Assembly (NCBI GenBank): GCA_035610835.1
Contig: CM069459.1
Coordinates: 22,583,636 to 22,647,635 of the forward strand
Source: Ophiura sarsii
Taxonomy: Eukaryota > Echinodermata > Ophiuroidea > Amphilepidida > Ophiuridae
DNA length: 64,000 bases
Direction: 5' to 3'
The translations under genes and the position numbers were made by a program. The notes beneath the pieces were generated by a model. It had not been told where the DNA came from. It ran no database searches and saw only the letters and a list, made by a program, of their open reading frames with translations. Below, in pieces: positions 35,115 through 46,589 of this stretch (its first letter is position 1; every line of letters starts with the position of its first letter).

Positions 35115-38100
35115 TGTAGGGGAGGATGGGCAACTGGTCCAGTTAAGCATATTTCATGATATAAAAGATTAAAGCGCGTGTTAATATTTATCGAATTGCT
35201 ATGAAACCCAGGCAACCAGGCAGTATTTTCTTTACAAATACATTAACATATTATTTAACTTACAAACGCCTTTACATGTCTCATGAAACCCATGTTTTAC
35301 ACAGTTTTCGTGGTTAACGTGTAAATAGCAGTTACTAATAAAGCAAGTTTTCGACTGCACGTTTTTGTTATATACAACGGTTTGAACCTATTTAAATGGT
35401 TACAGGGTTGTGATGTTCAGATACCCCATACATTTGTCTATATATACCCCTATCTTTAATGATTTTAATTACTTCATATAACCATCATTTAGTACTTATA
35501 ATAAACTATCTTGATAATAAGCAAGCTTTTCATGTCACACGGGAAGGAAGTCAATGACAATGATAGCCCAATGGTTAATATACACAAAAAGCAGTGAATA
35601 AAATGCAAATATCTGTACAGACACTATTCAAGCTATGATAAAAAATATAATTCATAATACCGAGGTTTTAAACCATTCTAAAGCAATTTCTTGCCATATT
35701 GTAATCATTCAATAGCAGAAATTGTGGTATTAGCCCAAAAAATGACCCAAATGTCTAAGAATTAGTAAGAATGTTAACTGTTTCATATTCTATTCACATT
35801 TCAATACCGAGTCATGTTTCATTGACACTAAACAACTATTTTTCAAAATGAATTTTACAATTTTAATAAAGTGTTTGCAGGTGGACCAGTTGCCCCCATA
35901 CCCCTTTGGACCACTTGCCCCAACAAATGACTCATGTGACATAATAAATGTTACGTCATTATACGTCATATTGATTTTCTTGACAAACAAAATGGTCCCG
36001 ATGGTTTCACGGTTGAATTCTTCAAGTTTTTCTGGAATGATCTTTCGTCATTAATCATTCGTTCGCTGAACAGTGCATTTGATAGGGGATCGTTTTCACA
36101 TTTTCAAAACTTAGGTGTTATTACGCTTCTTCCTAAAAGGCAATAAGCCGCGTCAACACCTAAAAAATTGGAGACCAATTTCTTTACTTAACTCAATTTA
36201 CAAACTCGCTTCTATGTGCATTGCTAACAGAGTTAAGTGTGTTCTCCCTAAGCTTATTGAGGATGATCAAAATGGTTTCATGGCTGGTCGTTTTATGCCA
36301 GACACACATTTTGTTACAATACTTCAATTCAGAAATGGATTAGACTCTCCTATAATAAGGGTGAATCTAGCCTGCTTATTAATGGCAATATGTCTGATAG
36401 AGTCTTTGTCAATCGGGGTTGCCGTAAAGGCGATCCCCTCTCGCCTTACTTATTTCTGCTGTGTGCTGAAGTACTTGCGACGATGGCAAGAAACAACCAT
36501 GATATGATGGGCATTGTTGTTGATAACAATGAGTTTAAAATCGCACCATATGCCAATGATACCACATTTATTCTTGACGGTAGTGAGAGGTCGCTTGTAG
36601 AAACCTTAAAGGGACACAATGTCATGTTGAATTTTTTTAATTTGAATTAATTTACTTCAGAATTACTTAAGATGAACATTAAAAATTGCCATTACTATTG
36701 TATCTACTTTAAAAAACACCCCAAAACTTGATTAAAACAATGTTTTAAATATATATGTTGTAAAATGCTGGTTGCGGCTCTACCAGCATTTTTGAATCGA
36801 CGTTTTGTTGTACAAAGAGGGCTGATTTGTCTTAATCCTCAAGTTTATACATGTAATACAATTGTAAAAATATACAAATCCCAGTTTGTATTATACATTT
36901 TTGTAATCGAGGGCGCTGCCTCCACCACATCTCTTAATGCCCCTTTAAATGTTCTTGATCAATATTTGCGGTCATGTCTGGTTACGTATCAATAGCAATA
37001 AAACAAATGCTGTTTGGATAGGCTCTAAGCGGAAGGAGCAGCCTTTAAGTACTATATAGTATAATAGTCATCTCAACTGGATCGGGAATAGATTCTCCAT
37101 GCTCGGTGTTGATTTCAGTCTTGATCTGCATGAGATGCCAGCATTAAACTACTCAAGTATTGTTGAAGATATTCGCAAGTCGATGAAACAATGGTCGAAG
37201 AGATACTTGACAGTTCTGGGTAGAATAGCAGTGGTTAAATCCCTCTTTATCTCGAGATTCAGTCATCTGGTTCTGGCCATCCCCAATCCATCAAGACGGA
37301 TAGGATTGGCAGAGACCAGATGTGTGGTGATTATGATGAGGGTGGCACAAAAATGATCCAAGTTAGTATATTTTTCAATGCTCTGAAAATATCATGGATT
37401 AGGTGTCTTCTCAGGGCTGGTAATTCCAATAAAGCTGTAACCCTGTTTCTGTATTTCTCACAGCTGAAGGACATGGGTAACTTTATCTGCGGTACCCGTA
37501 GATGGACTAGTTATATTAATAAGATGAGCAATACTTTTTTGGAAGGAAGTTCTTCTTACCTGGAATTCGTTTCAGCAACACATGAAGCTAAACGACTGCA
37601 GCGAAGTTCTACGGTCATGTATCTGAAACAATCCTCAGATTAATATTGGTGGATTTTTTTTTCCTTCTAATTCAGTTGGGTTCAAAATGGCATTCTCTAT
37701 ATTAATGATCTCATGGATGCAGAGGGAGGATTCTACTCTTTGGATGCACTTAGGAGAACATATGTTAATCTTAGAACTAACTTTCTTGAGTACCATGGGC
37801 TCACACGTGCTATTATTGAGAGTTTTTAGAAATGTGTCATTGTTTGCCGGTTGCCAACCCATTTATTCCTATAAACATTGATATTATATTGAAAGACAAA
37901 AATGGCTGTAGGCGTATCTATAAAATCCTTTTACCCAATTTCAATAATAAAGCCAGATAAAATGGTCGCAAAAACTTCAGTACATCGACGATAACAAATG
38001 GAAAACTATCTGCAACGCGCCATTTAAATGTACTGGGGTATCAAGCTAAGATGGTTTCAGTTTCGAATAACTCAGCGTATCATGAGCACAAACTACTTCC

Positions 38101-39200
38101 TTAAGATGATAAAGGTTTCCAGCGACGATCGATGTTCTTTATGTAATTAGGTCCAGGAAACAATTTATCATATATTCTGTATGTGTTCTATTACTAATAC
38201 CGTTTGGAGAAAGCTCGAGGAAAGGATCCTATTCAAATGTAAAATTAAGGTTTCGCTGTGCGATAATAACATTCTCTTTGGCAAATTCCCCATTAGTAAA
38301 CATCCTGGTCTTAATAACATCATGTTGATCGCGAAATTCGTTGTATACAGAAATAGGTGCAATGGTTCAAAACCGTCATTTATGCATACTAACAATATTA
38401 TAGTTTGGCATGCGATATACAGGGTGGTTCAATAAAACCTTGACAGTTTTTTGAAGCCATTTATTTTGATATTCTGTAAATTTTTAAAACAATCTTTTTC
38501 TATATTTATCAACCATAGGATCTTGACCATCTATGCTGAAAATATCGTTACAAATAACCTTACGGTTGCAAAATAACAGCTATTTGAACAAAGTCTGTCC
38601 CATTTCACTCTGTCCACGGGTACTGATTTCGCGACGTTACATTGAATACTGAATGATGAATTGCATGCGTAAGATATGGTATACTTCGTTATTTGCAAAT
38701 TCATAAACTACCAAATTAATACCCGTGATAATGATTTAATTTGTAGCATTCTTTAAATGATAATATTGACCTCAAATCAAAACCACCAATGTCCCAAGTT
38801 AGCAACATGCGCCATTTTCCGGTCGTTACAACCACAACCTATGGTTTTAATTATATTTTCGAAAGTCCCTGAGCACACCACAAAATAGCACCGATCAAAT
38901 GCAATATGCACTTAGCATCTTAAGATGATATACTGCATGTATATATTTACTGTTGCATATCTATCAATCATATAAAGTACATTAAACATGATCTAAACTC
39001 ATCTTCATAAACGCCCATACTATCTCAAGGAGGTGGCTTCAAAGATCTGGAAAATACCCTAAAGTTGCAAATGTTTTGGCATGTAGAAGGTAAGGATATA
39101 TGTCAAGTTGCAACATAAGTTGTATTGTTCAAAAGAAAGCAGTATGCCCATACCATTACAAAAACCTTCATTTTGGACCAGTTACCCTATATTCCCTACA
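35115..39200. mobile_element. Element with TGTAGGG...CAACTGGTCC ends, uncertain right border
   Basis: The left end (35115) reads TGTAGGGGAGGATGGG followed by CAACTGGTCC. Two inverted counterparts exist: one at about 35880-35915 (GGACCAGTTGCCCCCATACC), one ending at 39200 (GGACCAGTTACCC, then CCCTACA). The first would make a 0.8-kb MITE; the second a larger element that encloses the LINE fragment at 35965-38430. Confidence 0.45.
35965..38430 (+). pseudogene. Decayed LINE (L1/Tx1-like reverse transcriptase region)
   Basis: The plus strand shows, across several frames, PDGFTVEFFKFFWNDL, GVITLLPKGNK, LKNWRPISLLNSIYKLAS, DQNGFMAGR and a GCRKGDPLSPYLFLLCAEVL block, the ordered motifs of a non-LTR reverse transcriptase. 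The catalytic box, normally YADD, reads YAND at about 36550, so a catalytic Asp is gone. Downstream are KQWSKRYLTVLGRIAVVKSL and an end near 38420. Many frameshifts separate the pieces. It lies in the large intron between lectin-domain exons 1 and 2 and in the same orientation as the gene. A mariner-like end (ACAGGGTGGTTCAATAAAAC, about 38419) follows directly, one-sided. Confidence 0.8.
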
Positions 39201-39576
39201 CCTGTGTGGATAATACTAACTCTATTTTAGACCATTGAATACTGAAATAGGTCCTTTTAGAGAATCGCCATTTCTTACCTAATAAAGTGCAGACAATGGT
39301 TAGGGTAGCCTGCTTGTTTATCGAAACGACCCGAATAGACTACATATCCAACGAGCTTGCGAATTTCACCGTAATGGCACTTGTTTCCTGACAAAACCCA
39401 CATAATTATTTGAAATAGCTTACCTAAATAGTAAAGTATCGACGTTCCACAACAGCAGAATGACTTTAACAATACATTACCCTGCCCTACTCCGCCCGAC
39501 CGTACTGCTTATGTTGCCCTATATATAATACTTATAAATCATAACCGTTTGTGTTTTTCTCCTTTAAATGTTAAAG

Positions 39577-39677
39577 CTAACGTACAGGATGATGGCAGTC
39601 ATCACGACTTTGGTTATTGGATCGGATTCCAAGATAGAGACAAAGAAGGTACCTTCGAATGGGTCGACGACACTTTG
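39577..39677 (+). CDS. C-type lectin, domain exon 2
   Basis: A 101-nt exon joined in phase 1 at the start (acceptor AATGTTAAAG) and phase 0 at the end (donor GTAAGA). It encodes ANVQDDGSHHDFGYWIGFQD, then RDKEGTFEWVDDTL. The WIGF and FEW motifs are the hallmarks of the middle of a CTLD (WIGL in most members). An alternative acceptor 9 nt downstream (CGTACAG) would put a stop codon in frame, which is why this start was chosen. The intron after it is almost filled by one transposon that begins 38 bp beyond the exon. Confidence 0.88.
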
Positions 39678-40062
39678 GTAAGAATTGGGTTTGTAGGCGA
39701 GACATCATGACGCTACACTGAAAAATAATTTGGTGTCATTTTGACACTAAAACAAGTGTCAAAAAATGGGTCCTCAGTTGGCCACCTAAAGGTGTCAAAT
39801 TGACACCATTATGGGTGTAAAATATGACACCTTTGGGTGTCATATTCATTTTGACACCTAGGGTGGTTACCTGAGGACCCATTTTCGAAAAATGCCATTA
39901 CACCCCAAATGGGGTGTAATATTGACTCTTTTAAGTGTCATATTGAGTTTGAAACCTAGGGTGGTTACCTGAGGACCCATTTTCGAAAAATGTCATTACA
40001 CCCCAAATGGGGTGTAATATTGACTCTCTCTTAAGAGTCATATTGAGATAGCACATGTTTAG

Positions 40063-40441
40063 GAGCCGGTAAGACTGGTAAGTACCGATCTGCTCCATTT
40101 CCAGACATTTTTGATAATAATTATGATACAATTAGCGTAATGTAAGACGTCCGTATGAAAAAGACGACCACTGAGCCAGATGAATCGGGCTATATGTAAT
40201 GTTGCACATATCATCGTATGCATGCATGACGAACACACACATAGTACTAGTAGGTCCATGCACTGACACACAGTCCAACAAAATGCTAGTCTCTGACTAT
40301 GAAATTGTAATTTATTTCATCAGTTAGTTGGCGCAATATTAAACAACATGAACAAGGCTTACATTACGCTAATTGTATCATAATTATTATCAAAAATGTC
40401 TGGAAATGGAGCAGATCGGTACTTACCAATCTTACCGGCTC
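40063..40441. mobile_element. Foldback element with 84-bp inverted arms
   Basis: The arms 40063-40146 and 40358-40441 are inverted copies over 84 bp with about one mismatch. They start GAGCCGGTAAG and read inward to GCGTAATGTAAG. The spacer of 211 bp has no ORF. No target duplication is visible; the next element starts four bases on. Confidence 0.8.
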
Positions 40442-40445
40442 GTAA

Positions 40446-41639
40446 CATCCCAGATAACATAACAATATTGGCCCAATATTGGCCCAATATTGATTTTTCA
40501 TTGGCCCAATATTGGCTTACAATATTGGCATAATATTATTTGGCCATTGGCCCAAGCTTGGCCCAATATTGGCACTCGCCAATGAGGGCCAATATTGGGC
40601 CAATATTGGGCGATCTTGGAGAAATGTTAGGTAGGAAGCCAGGTGGCCAGGACCAATTTGGCCAAGGGCAAGCCTAGGACAAGGGAACAAATCTTCAAGG
40701 GACAGGACAAGGCACAAGATCCTTTTTTGTTTCTTTTGTTTTTGTTTTTTGAGGACAGACACAACCGGTCCGCCCTTTATGGCCCCGTATAACAAGTCAT
40801 TGGGCAGTAGGCTGGACAACCCAAAGGGCAATCCAGTCTACCCCGACTTGCCATATACGCGGGGACTAAAAAAATGGCACTGCGAAGGTGGTTTGCAGAC
40901 ATGACTAGGCTACCTGATGAACCCATGAAGCTTAAGCTTAACATGGCAGATAGCTTCGTCACCAACCGGTAGTGCAATGGTCGGCTGTCTGCGAAACACC
41001 CTCCACGTGCAGACCCAACAGTATGCGGGTATTCAAGTATGACAATGTCACACAAACTACACATGATCTTAGCCAAAAGGCCGAGAAGCGATAACTCTTA
41101 ACAGCGGCCGCCTTTTTTAGAACACGTCATAATTTGAATATCAAATCAATGGTGTTATTTCCCGCCCCTGGTATATTGCGCCCATTATTGGACCAATATT
41201 GGTTGCCAACATGATGCCAATTGAAGAGCGCCAATGTAAAACCAATATTGGTCCAATATTGGTGACCAAGAGAGTGCCAATGGCATTGGCACTCAATTGG
41301 TCACCAATATTGGTCCAATATTTGTAGCCAACATGATGCCAATTAACGAGCGCCAATGTAAAACCAATATTGGTCCAATATTGGTGACCAAGAGAGTGCC
41401 AATTGGCATTTTATTGGTCACCAATATTGGTCCAATATTGGTTGCCAACATGATGCCAATTAACGAGCGCCAATGTAAAACCAATATTGGTCCAAAATTG
41501 GTGACCAATAAAATGCCAATGCCAATATTGCCAATGGGGAACCAATATTGGCCCAATATTGGTCAACAAGATAATGCCAATGCCAATATTGCCAATATTG
41601 GGTCAATATAGGGCCAATATATGTATGTTGTCTGGGATG
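40446..41639. mobile_element. Element with CATCCCAGA ends, packed with CCAATATTGG palindromes
   Basis: The left end CATCCCAGATAACATA and the right end (inverted, one change) bound about 1.2 kb. On both sides the interior is a series of CCAATATTGG palindromes and half-sites; between 41160 and 41600 a ~115-bp unit carrying them is repeated. The U2-headed element has inserted at 40723-41092. Confidence 0.7.
40723..41092 (-). mobile_element. SINE-like element with a U2 snRNA head
   Basis: On the minus strand it starts with a block matching U2 snRNA nucleotides 1-29 exactly (41092 down to 41064: ATCGCTTCTCGGCC then TTTTGGCTAAGATCA), and GTGTAGT of the branch-site recognition region follows after one mismatch. 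From about 41055 the sequence departs from U2 completely. A 300-bp unrelated body follows, and the minus-strand 3' end is an A-rich tail (CAAAAACAAAAG type) at 40723-40750. Head, body and A-rich tail make a SINE structure. SINEs with U1/U2 heads (SINEU) are known from crocodilians. No clear target duplication; no ORF with a domain. Confidence 0.7.
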
Positions 41640-42421
41640 CAGACAAAATGGCGACGAGAAAACGCATGCGTTGATATGTTGATAGACGCCCAATTTGGTG
41701 TCAGAATTACACCAATTGGTGTCAGAATTACACCAATTGGTGTCATGCTGCTTCGACACCTCTAAAAACCATGAGCTTTCCCGCCAACTATTGACGCCCT
41801 TGGAGTTATTTCAATTAATCTGACACCAGTTTTGGTGTAAATCACTAAATGATCACTGAAAGGTGTCCGTCGGACACTTAACGGTGTCACCGTAAATTAT
41901 GTGCAAACCCATATCATTGACGATTACACCAATTTTGGAGTCAAAATAACACCTTTGTAAGTGTCATTTACAGTTGACTCCCAGAAGGTGTCGCTGTGAC
42001 ACCAATTTATTTTTCAGTGTAGGCTTCTGATTTCGCGTTACTGTTATTTTGCTGTCAGTTATCCCCTGTGTGGTTGAATGTATTCCATGCTGGATTGTGT
42101 AAAAACAAAGTTTTACATTAATACTTTTTTTAAACTAGACTAGACTAGACTAGGCTAGAAAATAACGGAATAGAATAGGTCTAAATAATAAGAATATAGT
42201 TCCGTCAAAATAAGTTACAGTTTTTTCTGGGACACCCTGTTCATGTATGTATCTAACATGAACCCAGATAAATGTTCTTTCCATGTTTATAGCTAAAAGT
42301 CTATCCATTGAACAACCTTTTACGACCAGTCTTTTATTATAATATAATATGTACTACTTCTACGTTGTCATTGTTACTATGTTATGCATCATTCTATTTG
42401 TATTTTCATTCTATACGGTAG

Positions 42422-42571
42422 ACAGACTATGTTAATTGGGAAGCCGGTCAGCCCAACAACTATCGTGGTCAGGACTGCACTGCCCTGTGGGGGCGAAAAG
42501 CCTGGAATTGGACTGACCTCAACTGCGCAGACACTTACTTGGCTCACGTCTGCAAGAAGCTGAGAATTTAG
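42422..42571 (+). CDS. C-type lectin, last domain exon and stop codon
   Basis: Begins after the acceptor CTATACGGTAG in phase 0 and ends with TAG at 42569-42571. The 49 residues read DYVNWEAGQPNNYRGQDC, then a block ending WNWTDLNCADTYLAHVCKK. This supplies the last conserved Cys residues of the CTLD. The sugar-binding signature is QPN, between the EPN (mannose) and QPD (galactose) types, and the WND motif reads WTD, so one Ca2+ ligand is replaced. Ca2+-dependent sugar binding is therefore possible but not assured. The protein ends six residues after the last Cys, so no transmembrane segment follows. From the exon at 26573 to here the coding parts sum to about 247 residues. Confidence 0.88.
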   Translation, partial: TDYVNWEAGQPNNYRGQDCTALWGRKAWNWTDLNCADTYLAHVCKKLRI

Positions 42572-42599
42572 ACTTGTCGAAGTTTAGCAAGCAAGGGAT

Positions 42600-43600
42600 A
42601 TTTAACTCCGATTCGATTGTTTTCGTCGTGTTCTTTATATTTACGTATTAATTAAGTGCTGAGAAATATTTTTCTAGGTTCTATACAGAGATTATTCTAG
42701 GTTGGCAGAAGTTAAAAGATTGCGATAAAAAGATCTACAGCTCGATGAGATCTATAATATGCCACTTTGGAATAATGCATTGTTAACTAATCCAGTCAAT
42801 AATTCATTTCATACAACAGCATTTAAAGCTGGTATCGAAAGAGTTAAACATATATTAGACGAGAAAGGTTCTTTCTTACCTTATTCAAAATTATGCTGTA
42901 TACATGTATATGGGAAATGTATTGACTTTGTATTATGGTATCATCAAAAGCTTCCCATATAAATGGAAAATTATATTAAACAAAGCACATACATATGATA
43001 TCAATAATGTTAAAGGTAAAGATATTATTATAAAACCGAATATAAGTAAGTTAACAACCCGTGCTATAGTATACGAAACAATCTGAAACAATTGACAATA
43101 CCATCAAGTCAGATATATTATAAGCGTCTACTGAAACTCCCACATGAAATCAATTGGAGAAATATTTGGTCTCTTCCTTTTAAAGTAACGAACGATTGAG
43201 GAAAAATTTAGATATTTCCAATTTAAGCTGCGTCGTATTATTCCGAGTAATTCTTTTCTAAAGACTGTAAAAATTATTGATGATGAGAATTGCCATTTAT
43301 GCCTAGAGAAAGATATTATTGAAGATATGTTTTGGCTATGCCCTATAATAAATAATTGTTGGAAAAATGTTGCATTATAGATAAATGATACACTGAAAAT
43401 CAACATAAAAGTTGATTGTAAGGATGTCTTTTTAGGTTTTTTGAACCACTCAAAATATGTAGCGATTAATTATGTGTTATACTGTACGAAGTATTATTTG
43501 TTTCAAAATTTTTATGGTTTATCCTTCTTAAGAGTTTTATTGAAATTCAAGTATATGAGTTACCATCAACAGGTTATAAATGTATTATGAAGTTCTGGCT
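42600..43600 (+). pseudogene. LINE C-terminus, decayed (L1/Tx1-like)
   Basis: Frames on the plus strand give MPLWNNALLTNP, SFPYKWKIILN, YYKRLLKLPHEINWRNIWSL and a FKLRRIIPSNSFL block, then CHLCLEKDIIEDMFWLCPI. The last has the C..C...(E)...FW.C pattern of LINE C-termini. Stops and shifts interrupt it throughout. Begins within 100 bp of the lectin stop codon. Confidence 0.65.
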
Positions 43601-43944
43601 ATAGAGGGTATGCAATGAACCAACCGGAACGGTATAACAATGGATTGGGTAGCCATCATAAAGGTATTGCTAGTCACGTATTCAGAATGACAATTAAATT
43701 ACCCGCTCTATGTACTCTGAACTGATCAAATCATATTGTTCCGTGGAATCCATCTTGGAGGCACAGTTCAAATGAGGACATAGTGACGTAGCATTGCATA
43801 CTCTCTATTCACGCTTAATCTTAATCCATATGATTATAGTTCTATTATTATGTTCTGGGAAGTATACTACAAAGCGTAAAGCCAATCAACAGGTCTGTCC
43901 ACTTGACCACAGTAATCCCTTTCACCAGTTCATGAAGTTAAAAT

Positions 43945-45766
43945 CTATATATTGTATTGTAAGTGCAATCCATATATTGTATTGTAAGTGCAATCCATAT
44001 ATTGTATTGTAAGTGCAATCCATATATTGTATTGTAAGTGCAATCCATATATTGTATTGTAAGTGCAATCCATATATTGTATTGTAAGTGCAATCCATAT
44101 ATTGTATTGTAAGTGCAATCCATATATTGTATTGTAAGTGCAATCCATATATTGTATTGTAAGTGCAATCCATATATTGTATTGTAAGTGCAATCCATAT
44201 ATTGTATAGTAAGTGCAATCCATATATTGTATTGTAAGTGCAATCCATATATTGTATTGTAAGTGCAATCCATATATTGTATTGTAAGTGCAATCCATAT
44301 ATTGTATTGTAAGTGCAATCCATATATTGTATTGTAAGTGCAATCCATATATTGTATTGTAAGTGCAATCCATATATTGTATTGTAAGTGCAATCCATAT
44401 ATTGTATTGTAAGTGCAATCCATATATTGTATTGTAAGTGCAATCCATATATTGTATTGTAAGTGCAATCCATATATTGTATTGTAAGTGCAATCCATAT
44501 ATTGTATTGTAAGTGCAATCCATATATTGTATTGTAAGTGCAATCCATATATTGTATTGTAAGTGCAATCCATATATTGTATTGTAAGTGCAATCCATAT
44601 ATTGTATTGTAAGTGCAATCCATATATTGTATTGTAAGTGCAATCCATATATTGTATTGTAAGTGCAATCCATATATTGTATTGTAAGTGCAATCCATAT
44701 ATTGTATTGTAAGTGCAATCCATATATTGTATTGTAAGTGCAATCCATATATTGTATTGTAAGTGCAATCCATATATTGTATTGTAAGTGCAATCCATAT
44801 ATTGTATTGTAAGTGCAATCCATATATTGTATTGTAAGTGCAATCCATATATTGTATTGTAAGTGCAATCCATATATTGTATTGTAAGTGCAATCCATAT
44901 ATTGTATTGTAAGTGCAATCCATATATTGTATTGTAAGTGCAATCCATATATTGTATTGTAAGTGCAATCCATATATTGTATTGTAAGTGCAATCCATAT
45001 ATTGTATTGTAAGTGCAATCCATATATTGTATTGTAAGTGCAATCCATATATTGTATTGTAAGTGCAATCCATATATTGTATTGTAAGTGCAATCCATAT
45101 ATTGTATTGTAAGTGCAATCCATATATTGTATTGTAAGTGCAATCCATATATTGTATTGTAAGTGCAATCCATATATTGTATTGTAAGTGCAATCCATAT
45201 ATTGTATTGTAAGTGCAATCCATATATTGTATTGTAAGTGCAATCCATATATTGTATTGTAAGTGCAATCCATATATTGTATTGTAAGTGCAATCCATAT
45301 ATTGTATTGTAAGTGCAATCCATATATTGTATTGTAAGTGCAATCCATATATTGTATTGTAAGTGCAATCCATATATTGTATTGTAAGTGCAATCCATAT
45401 ATTGTATTGTAAGTGCAATCCATATATTGTATTGTAAGTGCAATCCATATATTGTATTGTAAGTGCAATCCATATATTGTATTGTAAGTGCAATCCATAT
45501 ATTGTATTGTAAGTGCAATCCATATATTGTATTGTAAGTGCAATCCATATATTGTATTGTAAGTGCAATCCATATATTGTATTGTAAGTGCAATCCATAT
45601 ATTGTATTGTAAGTGCAATCCATATATTGTATTGTAAGTGCAATCCATATATTGTATTGTAAGTGCAATCCATATATTGTATTGTAAGTGCAATCCATAT
45701 ATTGTATTGTAAGTGCAATCCATATATTGTATTGTAAGTGCAATCCATATATTGTATTGTAAGTGC
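43945..45766. repeat. 25-bp satellite, about 73 copies
   Basis: The unit is 25 bp (AAGTGCAATCCATATATTG plus TATTGT). About 73 copies run without interruption and only one base change is seen, at about 44208 (GTATAGTAAG). All three minus frames are open throughout simply because the unit has no stop there, giving apparent ORFs of 592-635 codons with a 25-residue repeat. I do not take these for genes. Confidence 0.95.
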
Positions 45767-45769
45767 TCA

Positions 45770-46300
45770 ACAAAATTATGATGAATGGTATCAAAATGTA
45801 TGTGGTAAATCGTCTTAAAAATTGTATGTTCAGTTCAAAACACATCCGTATTTGGAAAGTTATTTGAAGGACAAGCTGTGATTTTTACGGGGCAAGCTTA
45901 AAGTTCAAAGCGCGTTCTAACACACTTCCCCTAAATGGCAAGCTAAGTTCTTGGGGAGTTAATAATAATGGTATGTGCTTACTTTGTAAAAGTGGTTGTG
46001 AAGATATTAATCATTTTATGCTCTCATGTAAGTCTTTACACACAATTCGTGACGATGAGCTCCATAACTTAAAATTAAATCTTCGCCGTGCAGATCTATC
46101 ATAATGTATGGAATTTCTTCAGTGTTAGTGATAATAATACACAACTTTATTTAATTTTAAGTAATACTTGTTTGAATGCCACCCCCGCGGTGAGTAAATA
46201 CTTATATGATGATGCTTTGATCGAAAAACAATTTGATGTTTTCTGCAAATCCTATATATTTAAAACGTGCATGGTCGTGTAAGACAGTGCTGTTGAGTAG
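45770..46300 (+). pseudogene. LINE C-terminus, decayed
   Basis: The plus strand reads KARSNTLPLNGKLSSWGVN, then CLLCKSGCEDINHFMLSC, with the C..C....(E)..H....C zinc-knuckle-like pattern at the end of many LINE proteins. It begins directly at the end of the 25-bp satellite. Later frames break up; ends near 46300. Confidence 0.6.
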
Positions 46301-46589
46301 CAATGATATTAACTAATTAGAGGTTAAATACTGCGTACTATCACACTCTCGGGCATTCAATATTTGTGTAATACATAATTTGGCAACACTTACTTTCTTA
46401 CTATTAACATCATCATGGTAGCCGAACAATACATATTTTTGAAATATCTTTATGTCTAGATTATACTAGATATTTTTGAGTCTATTTCCATATTATTTTG
46501 ATTTTCTGACAACTATAAAAAGAAATTGTGAGATAGGCTTTTACGACGGGTATTCATAATATAAGTTAAAAGTTTAACGGGTTCGCCGT

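Larger units (their letters stand above)
39716..42019. mobile_element. Outer DNA element with CACTGAAAAATAA ends
   Basis: Ends are inverted, starting CACTGAAAAATAA and continuing into TTGGTGTCA. TA lies on both sides (39714-39715, 42020-42021). Near both ends are repeats of GGTGTCA/TGACACC; on the left a ~112-bp unit is tandemly repeated (39845-40040). Nested inside are the foldback at 40063-40441, the palindrome-rich element at 40446-41639 and the U2-headed SINE-like element. No transposase ORF seen. It fills most of the intron between lectin-domain exons 2 and 3. Confidence 0.75.

Noticed and set aside
40723..41092. A functional U2 snRNA gene
   Set aside because: Only the first ~38 nt match. 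The Sm site and the 3' stem-loops of U2 are absent, and the 3' end is A-rich.
43945..45766. CRISPR-like array
   Set aside because: Units adjoin directly without variable spacers, and this is animal DNA. The same holds for the 73-bp array.
43922..45845. Open frames of 592-635 codons on the minus strand
   Set aside because: They are the 25-bp satellite read in each frame. There is no promoter, no non-repeat domain, and all three frames are equally open.
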